A DNA stretch of 64,000 nucleotides from Metaclostridioides mangenotii (GTDB taxonomy: Bacteria; Bacillota; Clostridia; Peptostreptococcales; Peptostreptococcaceae), in NCBI RefSeq assembly GCF_017873185.1, contig NZ_JAGGJX010000001.1, positions 558,001-622,000 of the forward strand, in the 5' to 3' direction. The notes beneath the pieces are model-generated. The model saw only the letters and a list, made by a program, of their open reading frames with translations. It was not told the DNA's origin and did no database searches. The position numbers and the translations under genes were made by a program. Positions 28,133 through 36,133 of this stretch are shown here, in pieces. The first letter of the stretch is position 1. Every line of letters begins with the position of its first letter.

Positions 28133-28151
28133 AAGCATAAATGATGCCAAA
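28133..28151 (-). promoter_or_regulatory. Sigma-54 (-24/-12) promoter of the purine operon
   Basis: Minus strand TTGGCATCATTTATGCTTT: GG at -24, GC at -12 and the exact 10-base gap between them required by sigma-54. It matches the consensus TGGCAC-N5-TTGC at 10 of the 10 commonly scored bases apart from T for C after TGGCA and A for the first T of TTGC. Placed about 80 bases before the first gene, next to a sigma-54 activator gene. Confidence 0.8.
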
Positions 28152-28201
28152 TTTTTATTTTTTATATAAAATTAGTTTTATTTTTTCAAATAATCATCAC
28201 G

Positions 28202-28228
28202 AAGTCTTATAAGTCTAATTCTAGACTT
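28202..28228. promoter_or_regulatory. Likely enhancer site for the adjacent sigma-54 activator
   Basis: AAGTCTA-ATTC-TAGACTT is a perfect 7-base inverted repeat at 28211-28228, with one more half-site AAGTCT at 28203. It lies some 60 bases upstream of the -24 element, a normal distance for a Fis-type activator. Confidence 0.6.
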
Positions 28229-28284
28229 TGTTAATTATTTGTTAAAATTATTCAATTCTTTCCGAAAAACTCCTTTAAATAGTA

Positions 28285-28320
28285 AAAAAGTACTTTGAAA
28301 TCGATTTCAAAGTACTTTTT
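28285..28320 (-). terminator. Terminator of the sigma-54 activator
   Basis: Perfect palindrome with 18-base arms (AAAAAGTACTTTGAAATC and complement) ending in T5, 45 bases past the stop. Confidence 0.85.
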
Positions 28321-28364
28321 CTAATATTTTTATAACAGTTTTTAAAATTGAGAAAAGAAAAATC

Positions 28365-29405
28365 TTATCCTTCAATTTTTCTATATAGCGTTGCTAAAGA
28401 TATTCCTAGTTTTTTTGCAGCTAATTTTTTTGATTTAGTATCATTTCCGAAATGTTCAACTACCTTTTTTATGTACAATTTTTCAAATTCGTTAAGCGTT
28501 AGTATCTCTTGGCTGTTTGATATATCGCATATACCATCTACTAAAAACTTATTTTGTTTTTTATTCATTTTAAAGTATTCAATTATATTTCTATTAATTA
28601 GACCTTTGTGAATAACGCCATCGCTCTCAAGCAAATTAATAGCCAACTCAATAGCATTTTCAAGTTCTCGAATATTACCAGGCCACGGGTAGTGACTAAA
28701 AATATACTCTACTTCAGGGTCTATAGAAGTGACATTTTTCTTCAACTTTCTAGAGTATTTATCTATAAAATTATCAATCAGTATCTGTATATCTTCTCCC
28801 CTTTCTCTCAATGGGGGAACTTCTACTGGTATTACATTTAATCTATAGTATAAATCTTCTCTAAACTTTTTTTCTTCAACTAGTTTATATAAATCCTGAT
28901 TAGTTGCAGATACAATTCTAACATCAATATCCAAAAGTTCATTTGAGCCTATTCTTGTAAATTTCTTTTCCTGAAGTACTCTTAAAAGTTTTGATTGAAG
29001 CTGAAGTGGCATATCACCTATTTCATCTAGAAAAACTACTCCGCCATTGGCTAGTTCAAATTTTCCTACTTTACCCTTAGCATCTGCACCACTAAATGCA
29101 CCCTTTACATATCCAAACAGTTCACTCTCAAGGAGTGGCTCTGGTATAGCTGCACAGTTTAGAGCAACAAACATTTGATTTCCTCTATTGCCTGCTAGGT
29201 GTATTGCTCTAGCAATAAGCTCTTTTCCTGTACCGCTCTCTCCCATTATTGCAACTGTAGAATCGCTATTGCCTATTTTCTTTATTCGATTCTTTAGTGC
29301 AATCATTACATCAGATTCGCCAATTATAGAGTCAACTGTAGTAGTTCCCCAGACATTGTGTACTTTTATTCCTTCATAAATTGTTGAATCATCCTGTCTT
29401 AACAA
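28365..29405 (-). CDS. Sigma-54-dependent activator without sensor domain
   Basis: 346 residues. The AAA+ domain starts at about residue 26, so there are only some 25 residues before it and no PAS, GAF or receiver domain. Walker A GESGTGKE (55-62), contact loop GAFSGA (102-107, with Ser in place of the usual Thr) and Walker B VVFLDEIG (123-130) are present. A Fis-type helix-turn-helix ends the protein (about 305-346, KLAAKKLGISLATLYRKIEG). TTG start with GGAG upstream. It almost certainly drives the purine operon just downstream, which has the matching promoter. How its activity is controlled is not evident. Confidence 0.9.
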   Translation of the reverse strand: MLRQDDSTIYEGIKVHNVWGTTTVDSIIGESDVMIALKNRIKKIGNSDSTVAIMGESGTGKELIARAIHLAGNRGNQMFVALNCAAIPEPLLESELFGYVKGAFSGADAKGKVGKFELANGGVVFLDEIGDMPLQLQSKLLRVLQEKKFTRIGSNELLDIDVRIVSATNQDLYKLVEEKKFREDLYYRLNVIPVEVPPLRERGEDIQILIDNFIDKYSRKLKKNVTSIDPEVEYIFSHYPWPGNIRELENAIELAINLLESDGVIHKGLINRNIIEYFKMNKKQNKFLVDGICDISNSQEILTLNEFEKLYIKKVVEHFGNDTKSKKLAAKKLGISLATLYRKIEG

Positions 29406-29483
29406 TTATACCAACTCCAAATTATTAAAATATATATCAATATATTATATCATATAAAAGCTAAGTTCTTATTAAGCTGTAAA

Positions 29484-30200
29484 TTAATTATGAATTAATC
29501 CAATTTTCACTTTATTATCATCATTTCCTTTTAGATTTAGAGAAAAAATTATATCGTACTTCTCTTCTTTTACATCATTAATACAATCAGTAAGTTTATT
29601 TACATCCTCTAGACTTATTTTTCCTTCAATAAACATAAGGCTTTTCTTGTTTAAAAATTCATTACCTATAGATTTCATACTGCCGATTATATTTTTTGCT
29701 ACATCATAGTAATCATCATTTGGTTTAAATTCCACATAAGAGTAACCTATACCCTTTTCGTTTGCTATCACTTCTTTTAAATCTGTTCTATCTAAGTACA
29801 GTAGAGTTAAATCAGAAATCGATTCTACAATCAAATTCATCATGTTAGTAAACTCACTAAGTTCTTCAGCATGTAATCTAAACTCTCTATTTACACCCAT
29901 CTCTTCTTTTTTATCATTAGATGAAGTGTTTATTCCTATCGATAAAACTCTTCTCTCTGTAGACATATAAGATATTGCTTTTACAATATCACTAGTCCTT
30001 TTATCTTCTGATGAGTAGATTAAAAACAGCATTTCAATACCATCGAAAATACTTCTAATATAATCTTTGTCTACATCTTGATTTATTTCAATCTTATCAA
30101 TATCCATATTTCCTATAATATCTTCTTCTATATGTTTTAAGTTATTTATTCCTTCATCACCTATAGCTATAATCTTAGCGCTCTTTACTATTTCTTCCAT
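29484..30200 (-). CDS. Degenerate FtsZ/tubulin-fold protein
   Basis: 238 residues, no database name recognised. The order of elements follows FtsZ: KIIAIGDEGINNLKHI in place of the N-terminal glycine-rich loop; GIEMLFLIYSSEDKRTSDIV where FtsZ has its nucleotide-binding G-box; then DLKEVIANEKGIGYSYVEF (FtsZ: D...V......MG.G), an AKNIIGS segment and a C-terminal domain LMFIEGKISLEDVNKLTDCI... KYDIIFSLNL matching the FtsZ C-terminal fold. The tubulin signature GGGTGTG is wholly absent, so GTP binding or polymerisation is unlikely. It lies between the sensor-less activator (78 bases) and queT. Assignment rests on pattern only. Confidence 0.55.
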   Translation of the reverse strand: MEEIVKSAKIIAIGDEGINNLKHIEEDIIGNMDIDKIEINQDVDKDYIRSIFDGIEMLFLIYSSEDKRTSDIVKAISYMSTERRVLSIGINTSSNDKKEEMGVNREFRLHAEELSEFTNMMNLIVESISDLTLLYLDRTDLKEVIANEKGIGYSYVEFKPNDDYYDVAKNIIGSMKSIGNEFLNKKSLMFIEGKISLEDVNKLTDCINDVKEEKYDIIFSLNLKGNDDNKVKIGLIHN

Positions 30201-30317
30201 TTAAATGCTCCTAACTGTTGTATATTTTTTACATTTATAATCCTCTATAATTAAATTTTACAATATATTTTCTAATTTTTAAAATTTATATTTAAATTAT
30301 ATATATTTTTTACAAAC

Positions 30318-30350
30318 AAGGATATATGAAATATTATCTCATATATCCTT
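30318..30350 (-). terminator. Terminator after queT
   Basis: AAGGATATATGA and inverted copy with a 9-base loop; T-rich but interrupted tail. 28 bases after the queT stop. Confidence 0.65.
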
Positions 30351-30377
30351 CAAAAATACATATTTTATTTACTTTTA

Positions 30378-30881
30378 TTAATTAAAAGCGTTTTTTACTA
30401 AAACACCATATTTACCTTCAACCGCTTTAAAAAGTGGTATACCTGCTATAGTAATAACAACAAACTCTCCAATTCCAACTTGCGCCATTGATAAGATTAA
30501 AGGCAATCCCACAAACTTGTTCAACATCCAACCTATTATAAGAGCGTTGACTAATGCTGGCAACAGAGATGCTATTATAAGTGACATCGTACTTTTTCCC
30601 ATTTGTTTGCCTGTCTGATATACTAAACATGCACTTATAAATGTTGCAAGTGTACCAAATATCGTATCTGGTATACCGTAAACTCCTAATATATTTGCCA
30701 AAAAACATCCCAAAGTAAGTCCTGGTATGTAGTCTTTGTCTACAAACGCCAAAAGTATCATAATTTCAGCAACTCTGAACTGGATATTTGAGTAACTCAT
30801 AAATCCAAGAGAGATTGTAAGAACTGCGTATACTGCTGCTATTAAAGCTGTAACAGCAATTTTTTTTGTATTTCCTTTCAT
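30378..30881 (-). CDS. queT: QueT, queuosine-precursor ECF transporter S component
   Basis: 167 residues with about five to six membrane helices. The start KIAVTALIAAVYAVLTI and QFRVAEIMILLAF are characteristic of QueT, which binds preQ1 or a related deazapurine and works with a shared energy-coupling module (EcfA/A'/T, not in the window). AGGAGG precedes the ATG. Preceded by a leader with a preQ1-like aptamer and terminator, which supports the assignment. Confidence 0.88.
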   Translation of the reverse strand: MKGNTKKIAVTALIAAVYAVLTISLGFMSYSNIQFRVAEIMILLAFVDKDYIPGLTLGCFLANILGVYGIPDTIFGTLATFISACLVYQTGKQMGKSTMSLIIASLLPALVNALIIGWMLNKFVGLPLILSMAQVGIGEFVVITIAGIPLFKAVEGKYGVLVKNAFN

Positions 30882-30944
30882 TTTTTTCCTCCTAATATTT
30901 TTTAAATATTAAGCCTAGAGTACGTAAATATAATTGTAATCAAA

Positions 30945-31060
30945 ATAAAACCGCAGAGAAATTCTACGGTTTTTTGACACAAAATAATACATCTATATAA
31001 TAAATGTATATCATTCACCGTAGTTTTATTTAGAGACAGGAGGCTCACGAACTGTCTTAT
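30945..31060 (-). promoter_or_regulatory. Candidate preQ1-I riboswitch with terminator, upstream of queT
   Basis: On the minus strand GACAG/CTGTC form a 5-base stem (31052-31056 and 31035-31039) closing a 12-base loop that starts TTCG. An A-rich tail TCTAAATAAAAC and then TACG follow; TACG can pair with CGTG in the loop to make the H-type pseudoknot of preQ1-I aptamers. Downstream, CTACGG could pair with CCGTAG, while CCGTAGA/TCTGCGG plus TTTTATTTT forms a terminator (30949-30976), giving a switch. Family assignment depends largely on the queT context. Confidence 0.6.
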
Positions 31061-31213
31061 TAATTTCAATATACATTATATACTATTTTTCAATAAATTA
31101 CACCTATTAATTTTTACAAGTTATATTCTAACTGCAGTCCTAACCCTTGTTCCCCTAAATTAGAAAAAGATAACTCTATCAGGTACTAAGGAAAACATAT
31201 CAAATATAAAAAA

Positions 31214-31247
31214 GCATCAAAACTTAACTATAGTTAAGTTTTGATGC
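31214..31247 (-). terminator. Terminator of the yfbU-family gene
   Basis: Perfect 34-base palindrome GCATCAAAACTTAACTA and complement, followed on the minus strand by T6. It begins 6 bases after the stop. Confidence 0.88.
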
Positions 31248-31252
31248 GGTTA

Positions 31253-31771
31253 TTAATTAATATTTATTATACTTTTTAGCTCTTTTAAGCTTAAAACGCT
31301 ATAAGGCTCTTCAATATCTTCTCTACATTTATCAATTCTTTTTTTGTAAATCTCTACCATTGGAGTCTTTGAATCCATTTTAAATCCTTCTTCTCTGATT
31401 ATATCTTTATATAGCTCTAAATCCTCAATGATAAATTTAGCATAAGTGTAGTAATTTATTTCTTCAAGTATGTCAAACCCTCTAAATACAATATCGTATT
31501 TATTTATTCTAGTTTTGTCTATTCGACTTAAATCATTATAAGACCTGATAAGCATTCTATACATTTCAAATACATCAAATATAAACTTTGATACATCTTC
31601 TTCAGTGCCTTTACTGTTGATATTTTCTATTAAATCGATATAATTGTATTTAAAACCTTTTCTTATGATTTCCTGATACTCCAAGTAAGTTTTAACATTA
31701 TCTTTATCTAAATGTTTAAGTATCTCGTATTGATTAAATAAAAATAATCTTTCCTTTGAACTAAGTTCCAT
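31253..31771 (-). CDS. YfbU family protein
   Basis: 172 residues, soluble and rich in helices. It matches the YfbU (UPF0304) family along its length: ERLFLFNQYEIL at the start, then EIIRKGF, FEMYRMLIRSYNDL, FRGFD and TPMVEIYKKRID, and LSLKELKSIININ at the end. The family has been linked to cell-death or toxicity phenotypes in E. coli but has no settled biochemical role. Single gene with its own terminator; AGGAGG-like site before ATG. Confidence 0.85.
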   Translation of the reverse strand: MELSSKERLFLFNQYEILKHLDKDNVKTYLEYQEIIRKGFKYNYIDLIENINSKGTEEDVSKFIFDVFEMYRMLIRSYNDLSRIDKTRINKYDIVFRGFDILEEINYYTYAKFIIEDLELYKDIIREEGFKMDSKTPMVEIYKKRIDKCREDIEEPYSVLSLKELKSIININ

Positions 31772-31921
31772 AGTATCCCCTCCTAATCGATAATATTAGA
31801 AGTACATACAAGCTTTTAATGATTAAAGAAAACGCATAAATTTAATTTAAACTATGTTTGTCTTCTTACTATTATTATACTCTAAAAAATCACCTTTTGA
31901 CTACAATTTAACAAATAAATA

Positions 31922-32235
31922 TTATTTTCTAATACCTTCAAATACCATCTTTATATGTATATCAAATAATATATCTGCTTCTTCTACAGATATATTATCA
32001 GCCTGCTTATATTTAAGTTGAATCCTAAAAATGAACTCCATATTGTAAATGTTTCTATCAATATCTTCAATGTTTAATTCTCCTGTATTTTTTTGCTTAA
32101 TTTTCTCATAGATAATGCCTCAAAGTCTTTAGAAAGAGCTAATTCTAATGCGACATCTATTATATCTTTTTTAACCTTTTCACTTCTTTGCTTTTGATTT
32201 TCTTTAGGTATAGACTTACCTCTATTTCATTATTC
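31922..32235 (-). pseudogene. TetR/AcrR-family regulator, broken
   Basis: Codons from 32220 read RSEKVKKDIIDVALELA...SKDFEALSMRKLSKK, a textbook TetR helix-turn-helix N-terminus, and then stop. The continuation is in another frame: ELNIEDIDRNIYNMEFIFR...EEADILFDIHIKMVFEGIRK, which looks like the C-terminal end of the same protein. The middle 80-100 residues are missing, and the start region carries a stop and a frame change. It fills most of the space 31772-32355, where no other gene is seen. Confidence 0.7.
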
Positions 32236-32355
32236 TCACCTTAATGAATATAATTATGTTAGTCTAATTTTGCATAAAAACAAGACCCCTCTATGCTTTA
32301 ACATCATAAAAGAGCCTTATCTTTTTCTTATTTATATATTTAATTATTTGCTTGA

Positions 32356-34635
32356 TTATTTATTTAATTTCATAAATACTTTTTCTGGAGTTATAGGTAG
32401 GTTATTAATTCTTACACCTACAGCATTGAATACTGAATCTTGTATTGCAGCAAGAGGAGTGTTTATTACTACTTCACCTATTGATTTAGCCCCAAATGGA
32501 CCTGTTGGTTCATAAGTCTCAACGAATTCAACTTTTATATTGCCAACGTCTTCTCTTGAAGGTATCTTGTACTGCATAAACGTGTTTGTATCCATATATC
32601 CATTATCAGTGTGTCTAACTTCCTCAAACATCGCCATACCTATACCTTGTACAATACCACCCTCAACTTGAATCTTTGCAAGGTTTTCATTGATAACTGT
32701 ACCACAATCAGCTATTGCAACATAATTGATTAAATCAACTTTTCCAGTCTCTTTATCGACTTCTGTCTCTGCAAATCCAGCTATAAACGGAGGAGGAGAA
32801 ACACTACTTCCATATGAAGCAAATCCTATAAGTTGTTCCCATCTATTTCCTATTGTAGTGTTTACAGATATATCAAACACTGATATTTCTTTACTGTGTT
32901 CTACTGAGAACACCTTATTTCCATCAAATTCTAAATTTTCTATGTCTATTTCTAATTGATTTGAAGCAGACTCTATAATTTTATCTCTAAGATCTTCAGC
33001 TGCTTTAACAACTGCCATTCCTGTAACATAAGTAGTACTTGATGCGTAAGAACCTGGATCATATGGTACCATATCTGTATCAGATGCTATAACAGTTATT
33101 CTATCCATATCTGTTAAAAGAACCTCAGCTACCATCTGTGCAAGAACAGTATCACTACCGGTTCCCATATCTGTCGATCCTACCATAAGTACGTAGCTTC
33201 CATAATCATCAAGTCTTACTTCAACAGATGATTTATCTAAATTAGGTATACCTGATCCCTGCATAGTAAGGGACATACCTACTGATCTAACTTTTCCATT
33301 TCCAAGATCCATAGATGGATATTTATCATCCCAACCGATTAATTCTTTACCTCTATTTATACATCTCTCTAAATCAGCACTTTGTACATGTTTTCCATAT
33401 GCAAATGTAGTCTCACCTTCAGCTACAACATTTTTCATTCTAAGTTCTGTAGGATCTATATTTAATCTGTCTGCAAGCATGTTTACTGTAGACTCGACAG
33501 CAAAGTTACCTTGAGTAGCTCCATACCCTCTCAGAGCTCCACCTGGCATTTTATTAGTATAAACAACATCACCAGCAAATCTAGCCGCTTCTAGTTTATT
33601 GTAAAGAGGTAATGTCTTTTCACCTATTAAACCGAAAGTAGTCGAAGCGTGTTCACCATAAGCTCCTGTATCTGAAAGTCCCTCTATATCTATTGCTCTT
33701 ATTATTCCATCTTTATTTGAACCAATCTTAACTTTAATTCTTGTTGCATGTCTGCTAGTAGTTGAATTAAAAGTCTCTGTTCTATCGTAAATTATCTTAG
33801 CAGGCTTTCCAGTTTTTAATGTAACTATTGCAGAAAATATCTCAGTACATGCAGTCTGCTTTCCACCAAAACCTCCACCTATTCTAGGCTTTATTACCCT
33901 GATTTTGCTCGCAGGTATATTTAAAGCTCTCGATAAATGTCTTCTTACATGGAAAGGTATTTGAGTAGAACTTATCACTACTAATCTTCCCGCATGATCT
34001 AAATAGTTGTACGATCTGTATGTCTCCATCATAGCGTGAGCTTGAGCTTGAGTGTAGTAAGTTTCTTCTACGACTATATCGCAATCGTCTAAAACTTTTA
34101 CTACATCTCCTTTAGCGTACTCCTGCTTAGAAGCTATATTTTTCTTTGAATCAAATCCTATATCAAAGTTACACTTTACTTCTTCTTCGTGAACTGTTAC
34201 GTTGCTTTCTATAGCTTTTTCGAAATCTATAATTGCCTCTAACACTTCATAATCAACTTTTATCATATTCATTGCTTTAATCGCAGTTTTTTCATCTACA
34301 GCCGCAACTATCGCTACTTCATCGCCTACATATCTAACAACATCTTCAAGTATAAGTCTGTCGTATGGAGACGGTTCTGGATAAGTTTGACCAGCAAGAG
34401 TAAATCTTGTATCTGGTACATCTTTGTGCGTAAGTATACACTCCACACCTTCTAGCTTTTCAGCTCTACTTGTGTCAATATTTTTTATTTTGGCGTAAGC
34501 ATGAGGACTTCTAAGAATTTTAACTACAAGTGCATCTTTAGAAGCTAAGTCGTCTGTATATACAGCTTTCCCTGTAGTTATTGACATTGCATCAATTTTT
34601 CTGATTCCTTTTCCGACTATTCTCATATTACTCAC
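32356..34635 (-). CDS. xdhA: Molybdenum hydroxylase Mo-binding subunit, second complete set
   Basis: 759 residues, clearly closest in the window to the protein at 15161-17455 (IVGKGIRKIDAMSITTGKAVYTDDL start, same length). IGGGFGGK, LRGYGATQG and the catalytic Glu in GAKSIGE are intact. It overlaps the Fe-S gene by 8 bases. Forms a heterotrimer with the two upstream genes; substrate probably a purine or other N-heterocycle. No amidohydrolase or permease accompanies this set, unlike the set in the large operon. Confidence 0.9.
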   Translation of the reverse strand: MSNMRIVGKGIRKIDAMSITTGKAVYTDDLASKDALVVKILRSPHAYAKIKNIDTSRAEKLEGVECILTHKDVPDTRFTLAGQTYPEPSPYDRLILEDVVRYVGDEVAIVAAVDEKTAIKAMNMIKVDYEVLEAIIDFEKAIESNVTVHEEEVKCNFDIGFDSKKNIASKQEYAKGDVVKVLDDCDIVVEETYYTQAQAHAMMETYRSYNYLDHAGRLVVISSTQIPFHVRRHLSRALNIPASKIRVIKPRIGGGFGGKQTACTEIFSAIVTLKTGKPAKIIYDRTETFNSTTSRHATRIKVKIGSNKDGIIRAIDIEGLSDTGAYGEHASTTFGLIGEKTLPLYNKLEAARFAGDVVYTNKMPGGALRGYGATQGNFAVESTVNMLADRLNIDPTELRMKNVVAEGETTFAYGKHVQSADLERCINRGKELIGWDDKYPSMDLGNGKVRSVGMSLTMQGSGIPNLDKSSVEVRLDDYGSYVLMVGSTDMGTGSDTVLAQMVAEVLLTDMDRITVIASDTDMVPYDPGSYASSTTYVTGMAVVKAAEDLRDKIIESASNQLEIDIENLEFDGNKVFSVEHSKEISVFDISVNTTIGNRWEQLIGFASYGSSVSPPPFIAGFAETEVDKETGKVDLINYVAIADCGTVINENLAKIQVEGGIVQGIGMAMFEEVRHTDNGYMDTNTFMQYKIPSREDVGNIKVEFVETYEPTGPFGAKSIGEVVINTPLAAIQDSVFNAVGVRINNLPITPEKVFMKLNK

Positions 34636-35077
34636 CCCCTAGATAAGTTTTTATTGCTCTAAGCTGACCCATATATCCTGTACATCTACATAGGTTGCCT
34701 GTTAAATAATGTTTTATTTCTTCATCAGTTGGATTTTGAAGTTCATTCTTCATTGCTATAACCGTAAGTATAAACCCTGGAGAACAGAATCCACACTGCT
34801 CGGCACCTTGACTTGCAAGTATATCCGCAAATTTAGCCACTTCTTCTTCCATACCTTCTATAGTAACTATCTCACTACCAACAGCTCTAACTGTAAGCAT
34901 TGCACAAGATAGGACTGGTTTTTTATTAATTAAAACTGAACATAGTCCACAGTTTCCTGTATTACAACCTCTTTTTACGCTTAAATTTCCAAGGTTTCTA
35001 AGTGTATCAACTAAGCATTCATCTGGTTTTATATCTATCTTTTTTATTTTTCCATTTATCTTTAATTCTACAAACAT
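34628..35077 (-). CDS. xdhC: Molybdenum hydroxylase [2Fe-2S] subunit, second complete set
   Basis: 149 residues. GCNTGNCGLC and VLSCAML bind the first cluster, CGFCSPG and CRCTGY the second. The start ATG overlaps the stop of the FAD gene (TAATG), and the end overlaps the Mo gene, so the three are translationally coupled. Gene order here is FAD, Fe-S, Mo, whereas the large operon has Fe-S, FAD, Mo. Confidence 0.9.
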   Translation of the reverse strand: MFVELKINGKIKKIDIKPDECLVDTLRNLGNLSVKRGCNTGNCGLCSVLINKKPVLSCAMLTVRAVGSEIVTIEGMEEEVAKFADILASQGAEQCGFCSPGFILTVIAMKNELQNPTDEEIKHYLTGNLCRCTGYMGQLRAIKTYLGGE

Positions 35078-35865
35078 TAAATAACCTCCGTAATAGCTCT
35101 TTTTACAAGAACCTTGCTAATAGCTTCTCTATACTCTTTAGTTCCTCTCATATTAGTTCCGAAACTAACATCTTCAGTTATCAAATCAAGAGCTTTATCT
35201 ATATTTGCATCATTTAGCTCATTTCTTGATAAATAGTCACTAGCTAGTCTTGCAACAACGGCTCTCTGAGGTCTAGCTCCTATACATATCTTAAATCCAC
35301 CTTTATCATTAGATACAGACACATTTAATATTGGATAGTCGCTTTTAGCATTTCTAAGAGATTTATATGCAGCTTTCTTATCTGCCTTTTTTATGTATAT
35401 CTTTGTAAGTAAATCTTTTTCACATTCTTTAACTAAAAAATCATCTAATTTCATTCTTCCTGCATTAAATAGTTCTACCTCAGTGTCAAGAGATAGCAGC
35501 GCAACTATTAAATCAGAAAATCCATATTTTGAGAAGACTGTGCCTCCTACTGTTACAACATTTCTAAATTGTACACCAATAATATCCCTTAGTGAATCAC
35601 TTATTATCTCTCCAAATGACTCTTTTAATATAGTACTAGTTTCTAATGTTCTTAAAGTCGTCATAGCCCCTATTTCCACGTAGTTATCAACTTCTTTAAT
35701 ATAGTCTAAATTTAATTTAGATAGTTCTACTCCTGTCCCTATTCTCTTTTTTCCCATTCTCAAGAAAGCACTTCCACCTATAACTTGATTGTTCTTTCTC
35801 TTTGTCAGTATAGAATAGGCTTCTTGTTCAGTGGTAGGCTGCTCTATATCCATAACAGTAAACAC
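35077..35865 (-). CDS. xdhB: Molybdenum hydroxylase FAD-binding subunit, second complete set
   Basis: 262 residues with QVIGGSAFLRMG and GVQFRNVVTVGGTV as FAD-binding loops, the same pattern as the protein at 17430-18224. GTG start, AGGAGG upstream. First gene of a three-gene operon; its leader holds a hairpin with a T-run. Confidence 0.87.
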   Translation of the reverse strand: MFTVMDIEQPTTEQEAYSILTKRKNNQVIGGSAFLRMGKKRIGTGVELSKLNLDYIKEVDNYVEIGAMTTLRTLETSTILKESFGEIISDSLRDIIGVQFRNVVTVGGTVFSKYGFSDLIVALLSLDTEVELFNAGRMKLDDFLVKECEKDLLTKIYIKKADKKAAYKSLRNAKSDYPILNVSVSNDKGGFKICIGARPQRAVVARLASDYLSRNELNDANIDKALDLITEDVSFGTNMRGTKEYREAISKVLVKRAITEVI

Positions 35866-35948
35866 ACCATCATCCTCCTAAAGTCTCTAAGTTTAATATA
35901 AAAAGTATTACAAAACAAAGTTTTTTCCAAATTATCGCCATAAAATAT

Positions 35949-36010
35949 AAAAAACCCTTATACCACATGTCATATAAAACTTTAATGTTCGTATATGATA
36001 TTTACAAGGG
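35949..36010 (-). promoter_or_regulatory. Structured leader/terminator hairpin before the second xdh set
   Basis: On the minus strand CCCTTG...ATAAGGG closes a stem that holds an inner helix TCATATA/TATATGA, followed by T6. It stands 84 bases before the FAD gene and after a sigma-A promoter, so it can act as an attenuator or riboregulator. I could not match it to the purine, preQ1, xanthine or Moco riboswitch patterns that I know. Confidence 0.55.
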
Positions 36011-36083
36011 AATCTTACAAATAGTGTTGATATTCAATTTTTGATGATTTTATTTGTTTCTACAAAATTCTTTCTACTTATAC

Positions 36084-36111
36084 ATTATAACAAATTTATA
36101 GTATTTATCAA
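36084..36111 (-). promoter_or_regulatory. Sigma-A-type promoter of the second xdh operon
   Basis: TTGATA, 16 bases, TATAAT on the minus strand, about 220 bases before the FAD gene and just behind the stop of a small ORF. It implies a leader RNA of about 210 bases. Confidence 0.6.
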
Positions 36112-36133
36112 ACATAAAATCTATTATATATCA

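Noticed and set aside
28285-28320. Long perfect palindrome considered as an operator for the purine operon
   Set aside because: It lies just after the activator stop and carries T-runs, so a terminator explains it; the better enhancer is at 28202-28228.
31019-31060. tRNA-like or T-box element before queT
   Set aside because: No T-box sequence, no tRNA arms; stem plus A-rich tail fits a preQ1-type aptamer better.
35926-35940. TGGCGATAATTTGGA as a sigma-54 promoter before the second xdh set
   Set aside because: The -12 element lacks GC, and a good sigma-A promoter exists upstream.
35949-36010. Classical purine riboswitch (xpt type)
   Set aside because: The conserved loop and junction bases (TATGG, CTACC, TGACTA-like) are absent.
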